From UBA1941 sp046329555 (lineage in GTDB: Bacteria; Bacteroidota; Bacteroidia; Chitinophagales; LD1): a DNA stretch of 64,000 nucleotides. Of the stretch, positions 43,360-52,928 are shown piece by piece. The stretch lies in assembly GCA_046329555.1 (NCBI GenBank), contig JAXLUK010000001.1, positions 868,001-932,000 on the forward strand. The letters are read 5' to 3'. Each line of letters starts with the position of its first letter. Positions within the stretch are counted from its first letter, which is position 1. Position numbers and translations under genes: made by a program. The notes beneath the pieces were generated by a model. That model was not told the DNA's origin, searched no databases, and saw nothing but the letters and a program-made list of their open reading frames with translations.

Positions 43360-46300
43360 CTAGTTCAAGACCAATTTGCGCGTAGTAATTTCTCCGGTTT
43401 CACTGGTGGCACGAATAATCAGGTATCCGGCAGCAATTCCTTCTATTGGCAACGCCTGCAAGGCATTATTCACCGTTGTTTCGGCGGCCACAGGCTGTCC
43501 TAAGATATTAAAGACATGGAATGTACCGCGGCCCCAGTTCCTGGTATCAATCATCAGCGATTTGCCGTTCATAAAGGCACTCCAACTCTTCACATTTTGG
43601 TTATTGATACCATTCACCACAGCTTTCTTACTGAAATGCAATGTAAAGCGATTCCAGTTATCTGACTGATTTGCCGTGAAAGCATAATCTCCTTCTGTAG
43701 CAAAATGATGAATGGTGCGCGTTTGGCGATCTTCCAGCATCACTTCCAATTGTTTGTCGATGGTTTCTAATCCCGACATAGACAACACAAAATTACCATT
43801 GGCGCCGGGCTCCAAACTCAAAGGCACTTCTGTGCTTTCACCATCCTGCAATTCGCGCAATACATTACCGCTACTATGCTGATCGCCGATGAGGGTGTAT
43901 AGGGTTGGTTGTCCTAGCCGGCTATGTAATTTAAGCGCATCGGTTTGCGCATCAAAGCCATTGGTTGCAGTGGCATCAAAACCGATTCTGGTGAGGTCGC
44001 GGTAACCATTGCCACTAACTTCAAGGGTTATAGCCGGGGTATTGGTTTTATAGAATATTGCGTTTCCGCTAACTAATTCCGAACTATTCATCACCCATGA
44101 TCCGCTGCCGGCAGTGGTCTTATTTACCATGAACCCCTGAAAAGGCGCCACTGTCAGCACCGGATTAACTCCAGCACCGCCCGACATTTTGTAAGAAGAA
44201 TAGGTTCCTGCGTATGGACCACTGGCGTTCCAAACCTGCACATCGGCCGTATTAAAATCACTGGAATGTGCGGCTGCCTGCAGTTGCAGGGAAGCCAGGT
44301 ATGGATTTCCAACTAAATTCCAGCCAGCAGTAAACGTATGACCTTGTAAAGAAGTATGCGATGCCCAGCCCGTATTGCTGATACCATTTACAGTGTAACT
44401 GGCAGCCAGATTTGGCGTTCCGCTTACGTTTATTGCAGCGCCGCCATTCTGATAAGTAGAATACCCGCGGGCATTGTCCATAGCACCCGCAGTGACTACC
44501 TCCCACCCTTTCAGGGCGCAGCCTGCGGCCTGATCTTCGTGATATTGGAAGAATGTTCCGTAAGGAGAGCCATAAGTAATCTGCGTTTCATCACAATTCC
44601 CAGTTGGAATAATATAACCCGGTGTTCCGCTGGCGCCAAACTGACTAACGGCCACCCCGCTAAAAGGCGTACTAAAATAATGTTGCCACAAACCACTGCC
44701 AGGAACAAAGCGCTGTGCCGAAACAGTTCCCGAAATAGAACCGGTAAATCCGGCAGAGAAATGATCAATAACAGCGCATTTTGAGGCACTAGTGCTGGTA
44801 AACTGCAACGTACCGCTGTTGTTGAGTGTGCCTGTTTGTAACTCCAGCACACTATCTATTTCTACAGATGCCGTTGAACCAATGGATGCACCGGCCGAGG
44901 TGAATAAACGCAACACGTTGAAAGATGTTGTTCCAGAAATGATGGCTCCTGATGATGATTCAAGAATCACCCGGCCGGTACCTAAGGTAGTGGCACCAGT
45001 TGATGTACCACCTTTCCAATTCTTACATACCCGTAAATTCTTTCCTGATAAAGTGAGCGTGGCATTATCATTTACTTGTACGTTACCAACCTGCACATCA
45101 TTCGCACTAATAACAGGTGCATTGGTTGTTCCTGAAGGAATGAGCACATCGGCGCTACAGCTATTCGGAACGAATGCCGGCGACCAGTTGGCAGCGGTGT
45201 TCCAGGCGTTACTGGCGTTGCCTACCCACGTAAAAGTACAGACATCCACATCCAGCACTACGTTCTGGGTTACCCTACAGCCTGTGATATCATTCACCGA
45301 AATGGCATAGGAACCGCTATCGGTATTGGCGGTACTGGAGAAAATCAATTGAGGTGTTGCGCTGGTATCTACACCACGCGGTCCGGAATAGGTATAGAAT
45401 GGCAGGTAGGCGGTTGAAGTGATTTTAATGGTATCAGGCAAGCTGGCACAAACCGGGTTAGCAGTGAAGCTGGCGCTAATGGTTGGCGGCGAATAATTGA
45501 ACTCATCTGCTCCGATATCTGGACCAGCAGGTGGAGCGCTGTTCGGGCGTGTTTGTCCGTCGATATCAGTAGCATAAGCTGCCTGATATTGCGCATTACC
45601 ACTCAGCTTACAATTCAGCGCCGTATTCAGGTGAAGATCCTTAGTACTATCAGTAAATAGCACATACACGCTAACCGAATTATTATCGCCTCCGCTGGTA
45701 GAGCGCCAGTTAGCAATAGTTGCAGAATTGGTAGTGAGCAATGAGCCACTGCGTGCTAAAGTACTTGTTGCCGTATATAAATCATTATAGTCAGAAGCAA
45801 GATTTGCGAACGAACCAATACCCAGGGCATAAACTGCGTGTGTTGCGCCCTTTCTGATATTCGCGAGAATATTGTTTTTAATAGTACAGGTTGCAGGAAA
45901 CGAAGATAGCAGTGGCGTGGCAATGCAGGCCGAGGCTGTACTTCCGGTGCCGCCAATCAAAATGGAATTATGAATGATGGTAGGATTTCCGCCATAAATA
46001 TAGATGCCGTTGAATGCTCCGGTAGTAGTGTTTCCAATTCCCAGCGTAATCATATTGTTTGAGATATTCACCACACTGGCGCCCGAGTTAGCGATACCAC
46101 AGGTAATGGCGCTGCCGCTGGAAAAAGAATCCCGCACGCCATAAATCATACAGTTTTTAATTTCCAGTGTACCGGCCGTTGAGCTTCTGTTATAAATGCC
46201 GGCTATATACTTAGTTCCGCTGAACGCACCTACAATGTTGTAAATGGTATCGTAGCTAAGGGTAATGGTAGGGCCCGAGTTAATAGGTACGCCAATTCCA

Positions 46301-47901
46301 ACAACATTAAAAATAGTACTGCTGGTATTCACCGCAGCAGAATAAATATCATGTACCTTGTTGTTAGACACTGAAATTGCAGCCGCTCCAGTAGAAACCG
46401 CCACTTCAATACCTCTGGTGATATTGAAATTGGTTGCTGTTGGTCCGGTTGATGCCACATTCAACACATTGGCAACCTCATTGTAAGTTACCGTAGTGGC
46501 ACCGGTACCGTTTAAATAAATGCCGCTGGCTTCCTGAATAACAGCGCTATTACCAAAAACTCCGGCGCGGATACTGCCATTATATCGGGTGCCAATTCGG
46601 TTAAAACGAATATTGGCAACGCCGCCATTTGCCGACATTAAACCGCGAACAGAATGCGCCACAGTAGCCACACTGCCAACAGAAAAAAGAGAATCGATGA
46701 TATTGTATTCCACCGCCATGGTGTTACCGGATGGAGAAGCCACATCAATACCTTTTACCACACCGGCTGCAGTGGTATTGGAAGAAGTAGCTACTAAGCC
46801 CGAAATGGTGTTGTAGGAAACACTTTGCACCGCGGCTGTTCCTGTAGTGATACCAATCAACGTACCGCTTCCCGCCGTGCCTGCTGTACCCGCTGTAGTA
46901 GTGAACCGCACATTGCAAACCGTGTTGCTGTCTATTACATTGCTTCCTGCAGTAATGGAAGAAATGCCAATACCAAACCAGTTCGCTGCGGCCGAAGAGG
47001 TAACTGTAGTCAATCCGGATCCATCTGGCGCACTACCGCCAATAATGTTCCGTTTTACCACCAGTCCGCTACCGTTAGAAACATTCCAAAAGATAGCCCT
47101 GCTAGCCCCGCTGCTGCTAGTTGATTTTGCGGAGGTCTGATAAATACTATTTCCGTAAATCACCATTTGCGTGGTAGCCTGGAATCCGTAAATAGCACTC
47201 ATCAACGAGCCAGTTGTATTGAAAATGTCGTGAATGTTACAACCAATGATAGAATCGGCTGTATTCAATTTACCAGAAGTGCCTGCCGCAAAAACACCCA
47301 CGTAAGGGAAATTGGTGCCAGAAGGAGCCAGCTCACAATTGATGAGTGAATTATTGTTGTTGCCCAAAGTAGCTGTAGATCCACCCAACACATACAAACC
47401 GCCTCCAGTAGCCACGTTACTATTGGTGTTACTTCCTTTCAGAATACAATTTCTGAAACGAATTTTATTGGCTCCATTCGTGAGGTAAATGGTAGATGCC
47501 GTTGTGGCTGTGTTGCTATTTTCGAAAGTCAGGGAATTACCGCCGCTATTGAGTCCATCCACCAAAACAGATGCCACACCACTAATAGAGAATAAGACCC
47601 CGCTCAAATTCCCCGTAACCAGCGCTGCACCTGATGGTGTGATGGTTAAGGAAGTCCATACGCCAGCGGCTCCGGTTAACGTAACTGACGCTGTTTCTGT
47701 GCAGGTTCCACTTATGGTGACGGTTACATTTCTGCCGGCTTGTGTGAAGCCATTGATGGCTGTTACCGCAGCGCCTAGCGTGGTATATGTTCCATTCGAG
47801 CTGGCGTTGGCGTTAGACACCACCACCGTGCCGGCAGCTAAACGCAGTGCCAGACCGGAAAAAACAAGTAAGGTTAGAATTCGTTGGGTAAATAATGACA
47901 T
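43360..47901 (-). CDS. Giant secreted beta-helix protein with T9SS sorting domain
   Basis: 1513 residues: signal peptide (1-23, ending RLAAG); a long right-handed parallel beta-helix region (about 60-760) rich in Asn/Ser/Thr/Gly with repeating strands such as ITIGSNKIRFRNCIL-like turns; a middle region near 790-930 with PKD/Ig-like strands; LTLSGKNLRVCKNWKGG near 960; and a type A T9SS sorting domain at the end (FHVFNILGQPV, KLVLN). Probably a surface adhesin or polysaccharide-binding protein (inference). No catalytic motif seen. The minus-strand TACTTTTG at 47924-47931 is a consensus -7 box. Confidence 0.85.
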   Translation of the reverse strand: MSLFTQRILTLLVFSGLALRLAAGTVVVSNANASSNGTYTTLGAAVTAINGFTQAGRNVTVTISGTCTETASVTLTGAAGVWTSLTITPSGAALVTGNLSGVLFSISGVASVLVDGLNSGGNSLTFENSNTATTASTIYLTNGANKIRFRNCILKGSNTNSNVATGGGLYVLGGSTATLGNNNNSLINCELAPSGTNFPYVGVFAAGTSGKLNTADSIIGCNIHDIFNTTGSLMSAIYGFQATTQMVIYGNSIYQTSAKSTSSSGASRAIFWNVSNGSGLVVKRNIIGGSAPDGSGLTTVTSSAAANWFGIGISSITAGSNVIDSNTVCNVRFTTTAGTAGTAGSGTLIGITTGTAAVQSVSYNTISGLVATSSNTTAAGVVKGIDVASPSGNTMAVEYNIIDSLFSVGSVATVAHSVRGLMSANGGVANIRFNRIGTRYNGSIRAGVFGNSAVIQEASGIYLNGTGATTVTYNEVANVLNVASTGPTATNFNITRGIEVAVSTGAAAISVSNNKVHDIYSAAVNTSSTIFNVVGIGVPINSGPTITLSYDTIYNIVGAFSGTKYIAGIYNRSSTAGTLEIKNCMIYGVRDSFSSGSAITCGIANSGASVVNISNNMITLGIGNTTTGAFNGIYIYGGNPTIIHNSILIGGTGSTASACIATPLLSSFPATCTIKNNILANIRKGATHAVYALGIGSFANLASDYNDLYTATSTLARSGSLLTTNSATIANWRSTSGGDNNSVSVYVLFTDSTKDLHLNTALNCKLSGNAQYQAAYATDIDGQTRPNSAPPAGPDIGADEFNYSPPTISASFTANPVCASLPDTIKITSTAYLPFYTYSGPRGVDTSATPQLIFSSTANTDSGSYAISVNDITGCRVTQNVVLDVDVCTFTWVGNASNAWNTAANWSPAFVPNSCSADVLIPSGTTNAPVISANDVQVGNVQVNDNATLTLSGKNLRVCKNWKGGTSTGATTLGTGRVILESSSGAIISGTTSFNVLRLFTSAGASIGSTASVEIDSVLELQTGTLNNSGTLQFTSTSASKCAVIDHFSAGFTGSISGTVSAQRFVPGSGLWQHYFSTPFSGVAVSQFGASGTPGYIIPTGNCDETQITYGSPYGTFFQYHEDQAAGCALKGWEVVTAGAMDNARGYSTYQNGGAAINVSGTPNLAASYTVNGISNTGWASHTSLQGHTFTAGWNLVGNPYLASLQLQAAAHSSDFNTADVQVWNASGPYAGTYSSYKMSGGAGVNPVLTVAPFQGFMVNKTTAGSGSWVMNSSELVSGNAIFYKTNTPAITLEVSGNGYRDLTRIGFDATATNGFDAQTDALKLHSRLGQPTLYTLIGDQHSSGNVLRELQDGESTEVPLSLEPGANGNFVLSMSGLETIDKQLEVMLEDRQTRTIHHFATEGDYAFTANQSDNWNRFTLHFSKKAVVNGINNQNVKSWSAFMNGKSLMIDTRNWGRGTFHVFNILGQPVAAETTVNNALQALPIEGIAAGYLIIRATSETGEITTRKLVLN

Positions 47902-47923
47902 CTGTAATTTTTTTGAATGTATG

Positions 47924-47931
47924 CAAAAGTA
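47924..47931 (-). promoter_or_regulatory. Promoter -7 element TACTTTTG for the giant T9SS gene
   Basis: Minus-strand TACTTTTG is an exact TAnnTTTG match, 22 nt before the ATG at 47901. It is separated from the divergent purD start, whose own TAAACTTG box is at 48038-48045. Confidence 0.5.
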
Positions 47932-48049
47932 GTACCAACAACCTTTTTTACGATAGGATATGCCAATATTTCTGCACTTTTTGCCAATTTCCGCATAATT
48001 AAACAGGCACAGCCTGCCTGCACAACGTGCAATTCGCTAAACTTGTGCC

Positions 48050-49330
48050 ATGAACGTATTTCTGCTAGGCGGTGGCGGTCGCGAGCATGCACTGGCCCGA
48101 AAAATCTCAGAAAGTGCTCGATGCCAGAAGCTTCTGATTGGTCCGGGCAATGCCGGGACGGCATCATTCGGCACCAACATCCCCCTTTCAGTCACTGATT
48201 TCGAAGCCATCGCTTCGGTTTGTGTGAAAGAAGCTATTGATTTATTAGTGGTTGGCCCCGAAGAGCCGTTAGTGTTGGGAATTGTGGACTACTTTTCATC
48301 ACAGGCTCATCTGCAACACATTGCGGTGATTGGTCCTTCCAAACAAGCGGCCCAATTGGAAGGCAGTAAGCGGTTTGCTAAAGAATTCATGCAACGTCAT
48401 CGCATTCCTACTGCTGCTTACCGCCAGTTTTCTTTAGAGAATTTACACGAAGCAGACGCTTACATCGACCAACAATCCTTGCCCATTGTGTTAAAGGCAG
48501 ATGGTTTAGCAGCCGGAAAAGGCGTTTTAATCATTAACGATAGGCAGGAGGCTAAAACCGCCCTGCGTCAAATGATTCTCGACCGGCAATTCGGGGCAGC
48601 TTCAGAAGTTGTAGTGATAGAGTCGTTTTTAAGCGGCGTCGAATTTTCTGTTTTTGTCCTCACGGATGGAAAGGATTATGTGTTATTACCGGAAGCCAAA
48701 GATTACAAGCGTATTGGCGAAGGCGATACAGGCTTGAATACCGGAGGCATGGGCGCTGTTTCACCGGTGCCATTTTGCGATGAAGCTTATATGAAATTGG
48801 TAGAAGAAACAATCGTTGCGCCTACCATTGGCGGGCTTACAGCCGAAAACTTCAACTATCGCGGTTTTGTTTTCTTCGGATTAATTAAAACAGAAAACGG
48901 TCCGAAGGTGATTGAATACAATTGCCGGCTTGGCGATCCGGAAACTGAGGTCATTTTACCTCGTTTACAATCAGATTTGTTACAGCATTTAGAAGCGGTC
49001 TCTAAAAACAAATTGAGAGAAGAAAAAGTGATTTTCAGTGAGGAAGCTGCGGCCACCATAGTGGTGGTATCAGGCGGTTACCCGGGTGAATATAAAAAAG
49101 GTCTTCCTGTGACCATCAACAAGAATCAACTTCAAAGCAACAGTATTTTGTTTCATGCAGGAACAGCCATCAGCGATACTCAGGTGGTAACGCAAGGCGG
49201 AAGAGTTTTTGCGCTCACCTCCTCAGCAGCAACTATTCCGCAAGCGGTAAGCGCATCGCTGCAATCAGTTGCTGCAATTTCTTTTGAGAGCATGTATTAT
49301 CGCACCGACATCGGCTATGAATTTAAGTGA
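48050..49330 (+). CDS. purD: Phosphoribosylamine-glycine ligase (GAR synthetase)
   Basis: 426 residues, ATP-grasp enzyme joining phosphoribosylamine and glycine in step two of purine synthesis. N-terminal GGGGREHALARKI (about 8-20), GPEEPLVLGIVDYF, then KADGLAAGKGVLI (146-158), LPEAKDYKRIGEGDTGLNTGGMGAVSP (200-227) and IEYNCRLGDPETEVILPRL (about 286-304). All landmarks are intact. The downstream glycosyltransferase gene overlaps by 14 bp. Confidence 0.95.
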   Translation: MNVFLLGGGGREHALARKISESARCQKLLIGPGNAGTASFGTNIPLSVTDFEAIASVCVKEAIDLLVVGPEEPLVLGIVDYFSSQAHLQHIAVIGPSKQAAQLEGSKRFAKEFMQRHRIPTAAYRQFSLENLHEADAYIDQQSLPIVLKADGLAAGKGVLIINDRQEAKTALRQMILDRQFGAASEVVVIESFLSGVEFSVFVLTDGKDYVLLPEAKDYKRIGEGDTGLNTGGMGAVSPVPFCDEAYMKLVEETIVAPTIGGLTAENFNYRGFVFFGLIKTENGPKVIEYNCRLGDPETEVILPRLQSDLLQHLEAVSKNKLREEKVIFSEEAAATIVVVSGGYPGEYKKGLPVTINKNQLQSNSILFHAGTAISDTQVVTQGGRVFALTSSAATIPQAVSASLQSVAAISFESMYYRTDIGYEFK

Positions 49331-50474
49331 TTGGTACACCGTGTGGTGGTGGGCAGCCGCGGGTAGCGGTGCCTTGTACATCCTTTTGATTTTTTGGTTT
49401 ATGATTGGCTGGATAAAGCTGAAACGCCCTAATCACGTGCCATTGGCAGCAACACCCATGGTCACCATTATTATTCCGGTTCGCAATGAAGAATTTGGAA
49501 TTGAAGCTTGCATACAATCTATTCTGCAACAAGATTACCCTGCTCATCGGTTTGAGATTATCGCGATTAACGATTACAGCATCGACGGTAGTTTGCGACT
49601 GCTGAAAGGAATTCAAGACGAACGTTTACGTGTATTAGATCTGGTGCAGTATTTTGGAGAAGCCAATGAGCGCATCCCCAATAAAAAACGCGCCATCACA
49701 CTGGGCGTAAAAAATGCGAAAGGCGATGTCATCATCACCACCGATGGCGATTGTACTTTTAGCACTAAATGGTTGTCGGCCATGATACGTGGTTATCAAC
49801 AAGAAGACTGCAAACTACTTACTGCGCCAGTTTTACCCGCTCCTGCCCGGGGATTTTTCGCCCTGTTCCAGCAAACCGATGTAATGACCTTAAGCGGTAT
49901 TACCGGAGCCACATTGGCAACTGGCACGCCAGTAATGTGCAATGGTGCAAATTTGTTGTATGAAAAGAAAACGTTTCTGGAAGTAGATGGCTTCAAAGGA
50001 AATTTAGACACCCCAACGGGCGATGATATTTTTCTGATGCAGAAAATTCAGCAAAGATTTCCTGGCAGCATTCGATATCTAAAAGATTACGATGCCTGTG
50101 CATTAACCAAAACAGAACCCACACTTTCCGGATTTTTTTCGCAACGTATCCGTTGGAGTAGCAAATCGACACGCTTTGCCAGCTTTTCAACGCGACTCAT
50201 TCTGCTATTTGCCTGGTGCTATCAGTTGGCCATCATATCAACAACCTTCGCATGCGTTTTGAAGCCGAATCAATTCGCGTTGCCGCTTTTAGTTTTATTG
50301 GGCAGTAAACTGATCATGGACGCCCTGTTTGGTGTAGTAGTAGCGCATTTCTTTCAGCGCAAACGGGTGTTACTGCTGTTGCCCTTGTATGAGCTGGTTT
50401 ATATTTTCTATGTATTATTAACCGGAGTTTTCGCTTTACGCGGCAGATACCGTTGGAAACACCGAAACGTATAA
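49317..50474 (+). CDS. Family 2 glycosyltransferase, membrane-bound
   Basis: 385 residues from ATG at 49317. One N-terminal helix (7-35), a GT-A domain with VTIIIPVRNEEFGIEACIQSILQQDYP (about 52-78), the first Asp in IAINDYSIDGS, DxD-type TDGDC near 145, and a QRIRWSSK (QxxRW) motif near 275, then three C-terminal helices. This is the layout of processive or lipid-linked-sugar GT2 enzymes. The overlap with purD and zero gap to the DppC-like permease suggest one transcript. Acceptor unknown. Confidence 0.87.
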   Translation: MNLSDWYTVWWWAAAGSGALYILLIFWFMIGWIKLKRPNHVPLAATPMVTIIIPVRNEEFGIEACIQSILQQDYPAHRFEIIAINDYSIDGSLRLLKGIQDERLRVLDLVQYFGEANERIPNKKRAITLGVKNAKGDVIITTDGDCTFSTKWLSAMIRGYQQEDCKLLTAPVLPAPARGFFALFQQTDVMTLSGITGATLATGTPVMCNGANLLYEKKTFLEVDGFKGNLDTPTGDDIFLMQKIQQRFPGSIRYLKDYDACALTKTEPTLSGFFSQRIRWSSKSTRFASFSTRLILLFAWCYQLAIISTTFACVLKPNQFALPLLVLLGSKLIMDALFGVVVAHFFQRKRVLLLLPLYELVYIFYVLLTGVFALRGRYRWKHRNV

Positions 50475-51629
50475 ATGGAACAGGGAACCAGTTTAAATCA
50501 GAAAGCATGGCGCCGCTTTAAGCGCAACCGGGCAGGTATGTTCGGATTGGCGGTCATTACCGCGGCCCTGTTTATCGCCGTATTCGCTTATCAACTGGCA
50601 CCTGATGCCACACCCGACGCCAATGATCAGGTATTGGAATTGGAGATGCACCGTCCGGGCTTTACCATTGATATGTTGCAAGTGCGCAAAGCTAATGACA
50701 ATGCCGCTTCGCGCTCGTGGCTGCAAAATACGTTCTTCGGAAGGCCTTCGCTTTACGAGTCGGTTCCCATGTTGAAATACCGCATGAAGGATACCTTTAT
50801 GTATATCACAGCCTACAAAGGCGAAGGTTTTCCTGTTGAAGAAAAAATGCTGAGTTACCGCGAGATTTTAAAACCTCTGGTACCCGGCCAAAACAGCGGC
50901 CAGTATCATGATATCATACACGAAACCCGCATCGCGCACAAACATTACTGGCTGGGCACTGATCGTTTCGGCAGAGACATTTTGAGCAGATTAATTATTG
51001 GCACCCGCATTTCATTATTTGTGGGCTTAGTGGCCGTATTGATATCATTGCTGATTGGTGTTGTATTGGGCAGTGTTGCCGGTTACTTTCGCGGGAAAAC
51101 CGATGCAGCCTTGATGTGGGTCATCAACGTTTTTTGGAGCATACCCACCTTGCTATTAGCGATGGGTTTATACGTTGGAGCCGGTACTTTTATTGAATCG
51201 AAGGTATTGCTGATTTTCATCGCCGTAGGATTGACGATGTGGGTAGATGTAGCGCGGATCGTGAGAGGACAGTTTATTCAGGTGAGGGAGTTTGAATTTG
51301 TAACCGCGGCACAAAGTCTGGGGTATGGCCATGCGCGCACTATATTCCGCCATATTCTGCCCAATATTATCGGACCTGTTATTGTGGTAGCCTGCGCCAA
51401 CTTTGCGAATGCCATTCTGATTGAATCAGGTCTTAGTTATATTGGTTTAGGTGTTCAACCACCTGCACCATCATGGGGTGGAATGTTGAATGAATACAAG
51501 GATTTTATTGATTCTGACAAAGCTTTTTTAGCGCTGGCTCCGGGTTTCGCCATTATGTTGCTGGTGTTAGGTTTCAATTTAGTAGGAAATGGTTTGCGTG
51601 ATGCTTATGATGTAAGAGGCAGCCGCTAA
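50475..51629 (+). CDS. Orphan DppC-like ABC transporter permease
   Basis: 384 residues: TM1 (about 20-42), a periplasmic stretch of about 110 residues, then the standard six-helix core with YWLGTDRFGRDILSRLIIGTRIS (about 157-179), a short RGKTDAALMWVINVFWSIPTLL link and the EAA segment FVTAAQSLGYGHARTIFRHILPN (about 275-297). Unlike the 5367-6653 permease it lacks the extra helix pair. No binding protein, DppB or ATPase genes are adjacent; the partner must be encoded elsewhere. Follows the glycosyltransferase gene directly. Confidence 0.87.
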   Translation: MEQGTSLNQKAWRRFKRNRAGMFGLAVITAALFIAVFAYQLAPDATPDANDQVLELEMHRPGFTIDMLQVRKANDNAASRSWLQNTFFGRPSLYESVPMLKYRMKDTFMYITAYKGEGFPVEEKMLSYREILKPLVPGQNSGQYHDIIHETRIAHKHYWLGTDRFGRDILSRLIIGTRISLFVGLVAVLISLLIGVVLGSVAGYFRGKTDAALMWVINVFWSIPTLLLAMGLYVGAGTFIESKVLLIFIAVGLTMWVDVARIVRGQFIQVREFEFVTAAQSLGYGHARTIFRHILPNIIGPVIVVACANFANAILIESGLSYIGLGVQPPAPSWGGMLNEYKDFIDSDKAFLALAPGFAIMLLVLGFNLVGNGLRDAYDVRGSR

Positions 51630-51677
51630 TCAGGCATTCCCGTAGAAAGTACTATCTTAGAAATCAAATCTCCGACA

Positions 51678-52928
51678 TTGAGCGCAACTTTTACTGAACT
51701 CGATTTTTTCAAAAGCCGGCTTTCCAAAATTGAGCCACTGCTGGCATTGAAACAGCAGCAAATCAATTCACTGTTGGAAATCACCGAAGCAGTTAATAAC
51801 AATTGGCCCATTGAAGCGCTGGTGCGCGTGTATGAATCCATTCTGATAGCGCAACTCGGCATACGAAAAATCGCCTTAGTCATCAAATTAAATGATACCA
51901 GCTGGTCGTGCATCTCATACACAGGCAACGATGCTAACTTTCTAAAAACCGATTTCTCGGAATTTGTTAAACCATTTTTTGCGCATACCACCGTAACGGC
52001 CATCTCCACCTTACCTGAATTTGATTTCGTTATTCCCATTGCACACAAAAAGGTGCCCATCGGATTTGCTTATGTTGGCGATTTTAAAAGTGAAGGCGGC
52101 GATACACGCGAGGAAAAACTAAAATTCACGCAAACCATTACCAATATCATTTTGGTTGCCAATGAAAACAAGCGGCTGTTCCGCAACCAAATGGACAAGG
52201 CGTTATTGGAAAAGGAACTGAAGCTGGCGGCTGATATGCAGAATATGTTGGTGCCATCATCCATGATGCACAACGAACAGGTAGAAAGTGCAGCGTTTTA
52301 TAAACCGCACAAAGATATTGGCGGCGATTACTATGATTTCATCAAGCTGAACGATGATGAGATTTTGTTCTGTATCAGCGATATTTCAGGAAAGGGTGTT
52401 CCGGCGGCGTTGCTCATGGCCAATTTTCAGGCCAACCTGCGCGCTATTGCCGGAAGAAGTTATTCCATCGATTCGATGGTGGATTTATTGAATAAAAAGG
52501 TTGCCGAAATTACGAAGGGCGAAAAATTCATTACCCTTTTTATTGCCAAATATCATTTAAAATCGCGCAAGCTGGTCTATGTGAACGCAGGACATAATCC
52601 GTCGGTATTATTTGCTAATGGCAAAGCAGAAATGTTAGATAAAGGCTGTACCATTCTGGGTATGTTTGATGTATTGCCCTTTATCAATTGCGGAGAAACT
52701 ACCGTTCCGCCGAATGCGCTTTTAGTGAATTATACCGATGGCGTTACCGAAGCAGCCAACAAAAACGGTGATCTGTTTGAAATTGAAGGGCTGTTAAAAT
52801 TTGTAGAACAGAATAGCGATAGTGAACTCAATGACTTTAACCACCGCTTGATTTCACATATCAATGCCTATAAAGGTCATGATGATTTCGACGACGATTT
52901 GACGCTACTCACCCTTCGGCTGATATAA
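51678..52928 (+). CDS. SpoIIE/PP2C-type serine phosphatase
   Basis: 416 residues: a helical start, a GAF-like region (about 30-165) without clear ligand residues, a coiled linker (NQMDKALLEKELKLAADMQNML) and a PP2C-SpoIIE domain with metal Asp residues in DIGGDYYDF (about 213-221), SDISGKGVPAALLMA (about 234-248), YTDGVTEA (about 352) and DDFDDDLTLLTLR at the end. Likely acts on an anti-anti-sigma or similar partner; no partner gene nearby. Start appears to be TTG at 51678, since no ATG precedes the conserved region. Confidence 0.88.
   Translation: MSATFTELDFFKSRLSKIEPLLALKQQQINSLLEITEAVNNNWPIEALVRVYESILIAQLGIRKIALVIKLNDTSWSCISYTGNDANFLKTDFSEFVKPFFAHTTVTAISTLPEFDFVIPIAHKKVPIGFAYVGDFKSEGGDTREEKLKFTQTITNIILVANENKRLFRNQMDKALLEKELKLAADMQNMLVPSSMMHNEQVESAAFYKPHKDIGGDYYDFIKLNDDEILFCISDISGKGVPAALLMANFQANLRAIAGRSYSIDSMVDLLNKKVAEITKGEKFITLFIAKYHLKSRKLVYVNAGHNPSVLFANGKAEMLDKGCTILGMFDVLPFINCGETTVPPNALLVNYTDGVTEAANKNGDLFEIEGLLKFVEQNSDSELNDFNHRLISHINAYKGHDDFDDDLTLLTLRLI

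Noticed and set aside
45369..47140. Multiple short genes antisense to the giant T9SS gene
   Set aside because: They are shadows of a repetitive Ser/Thr/Gly-rich reading frame and carry no independent signals.
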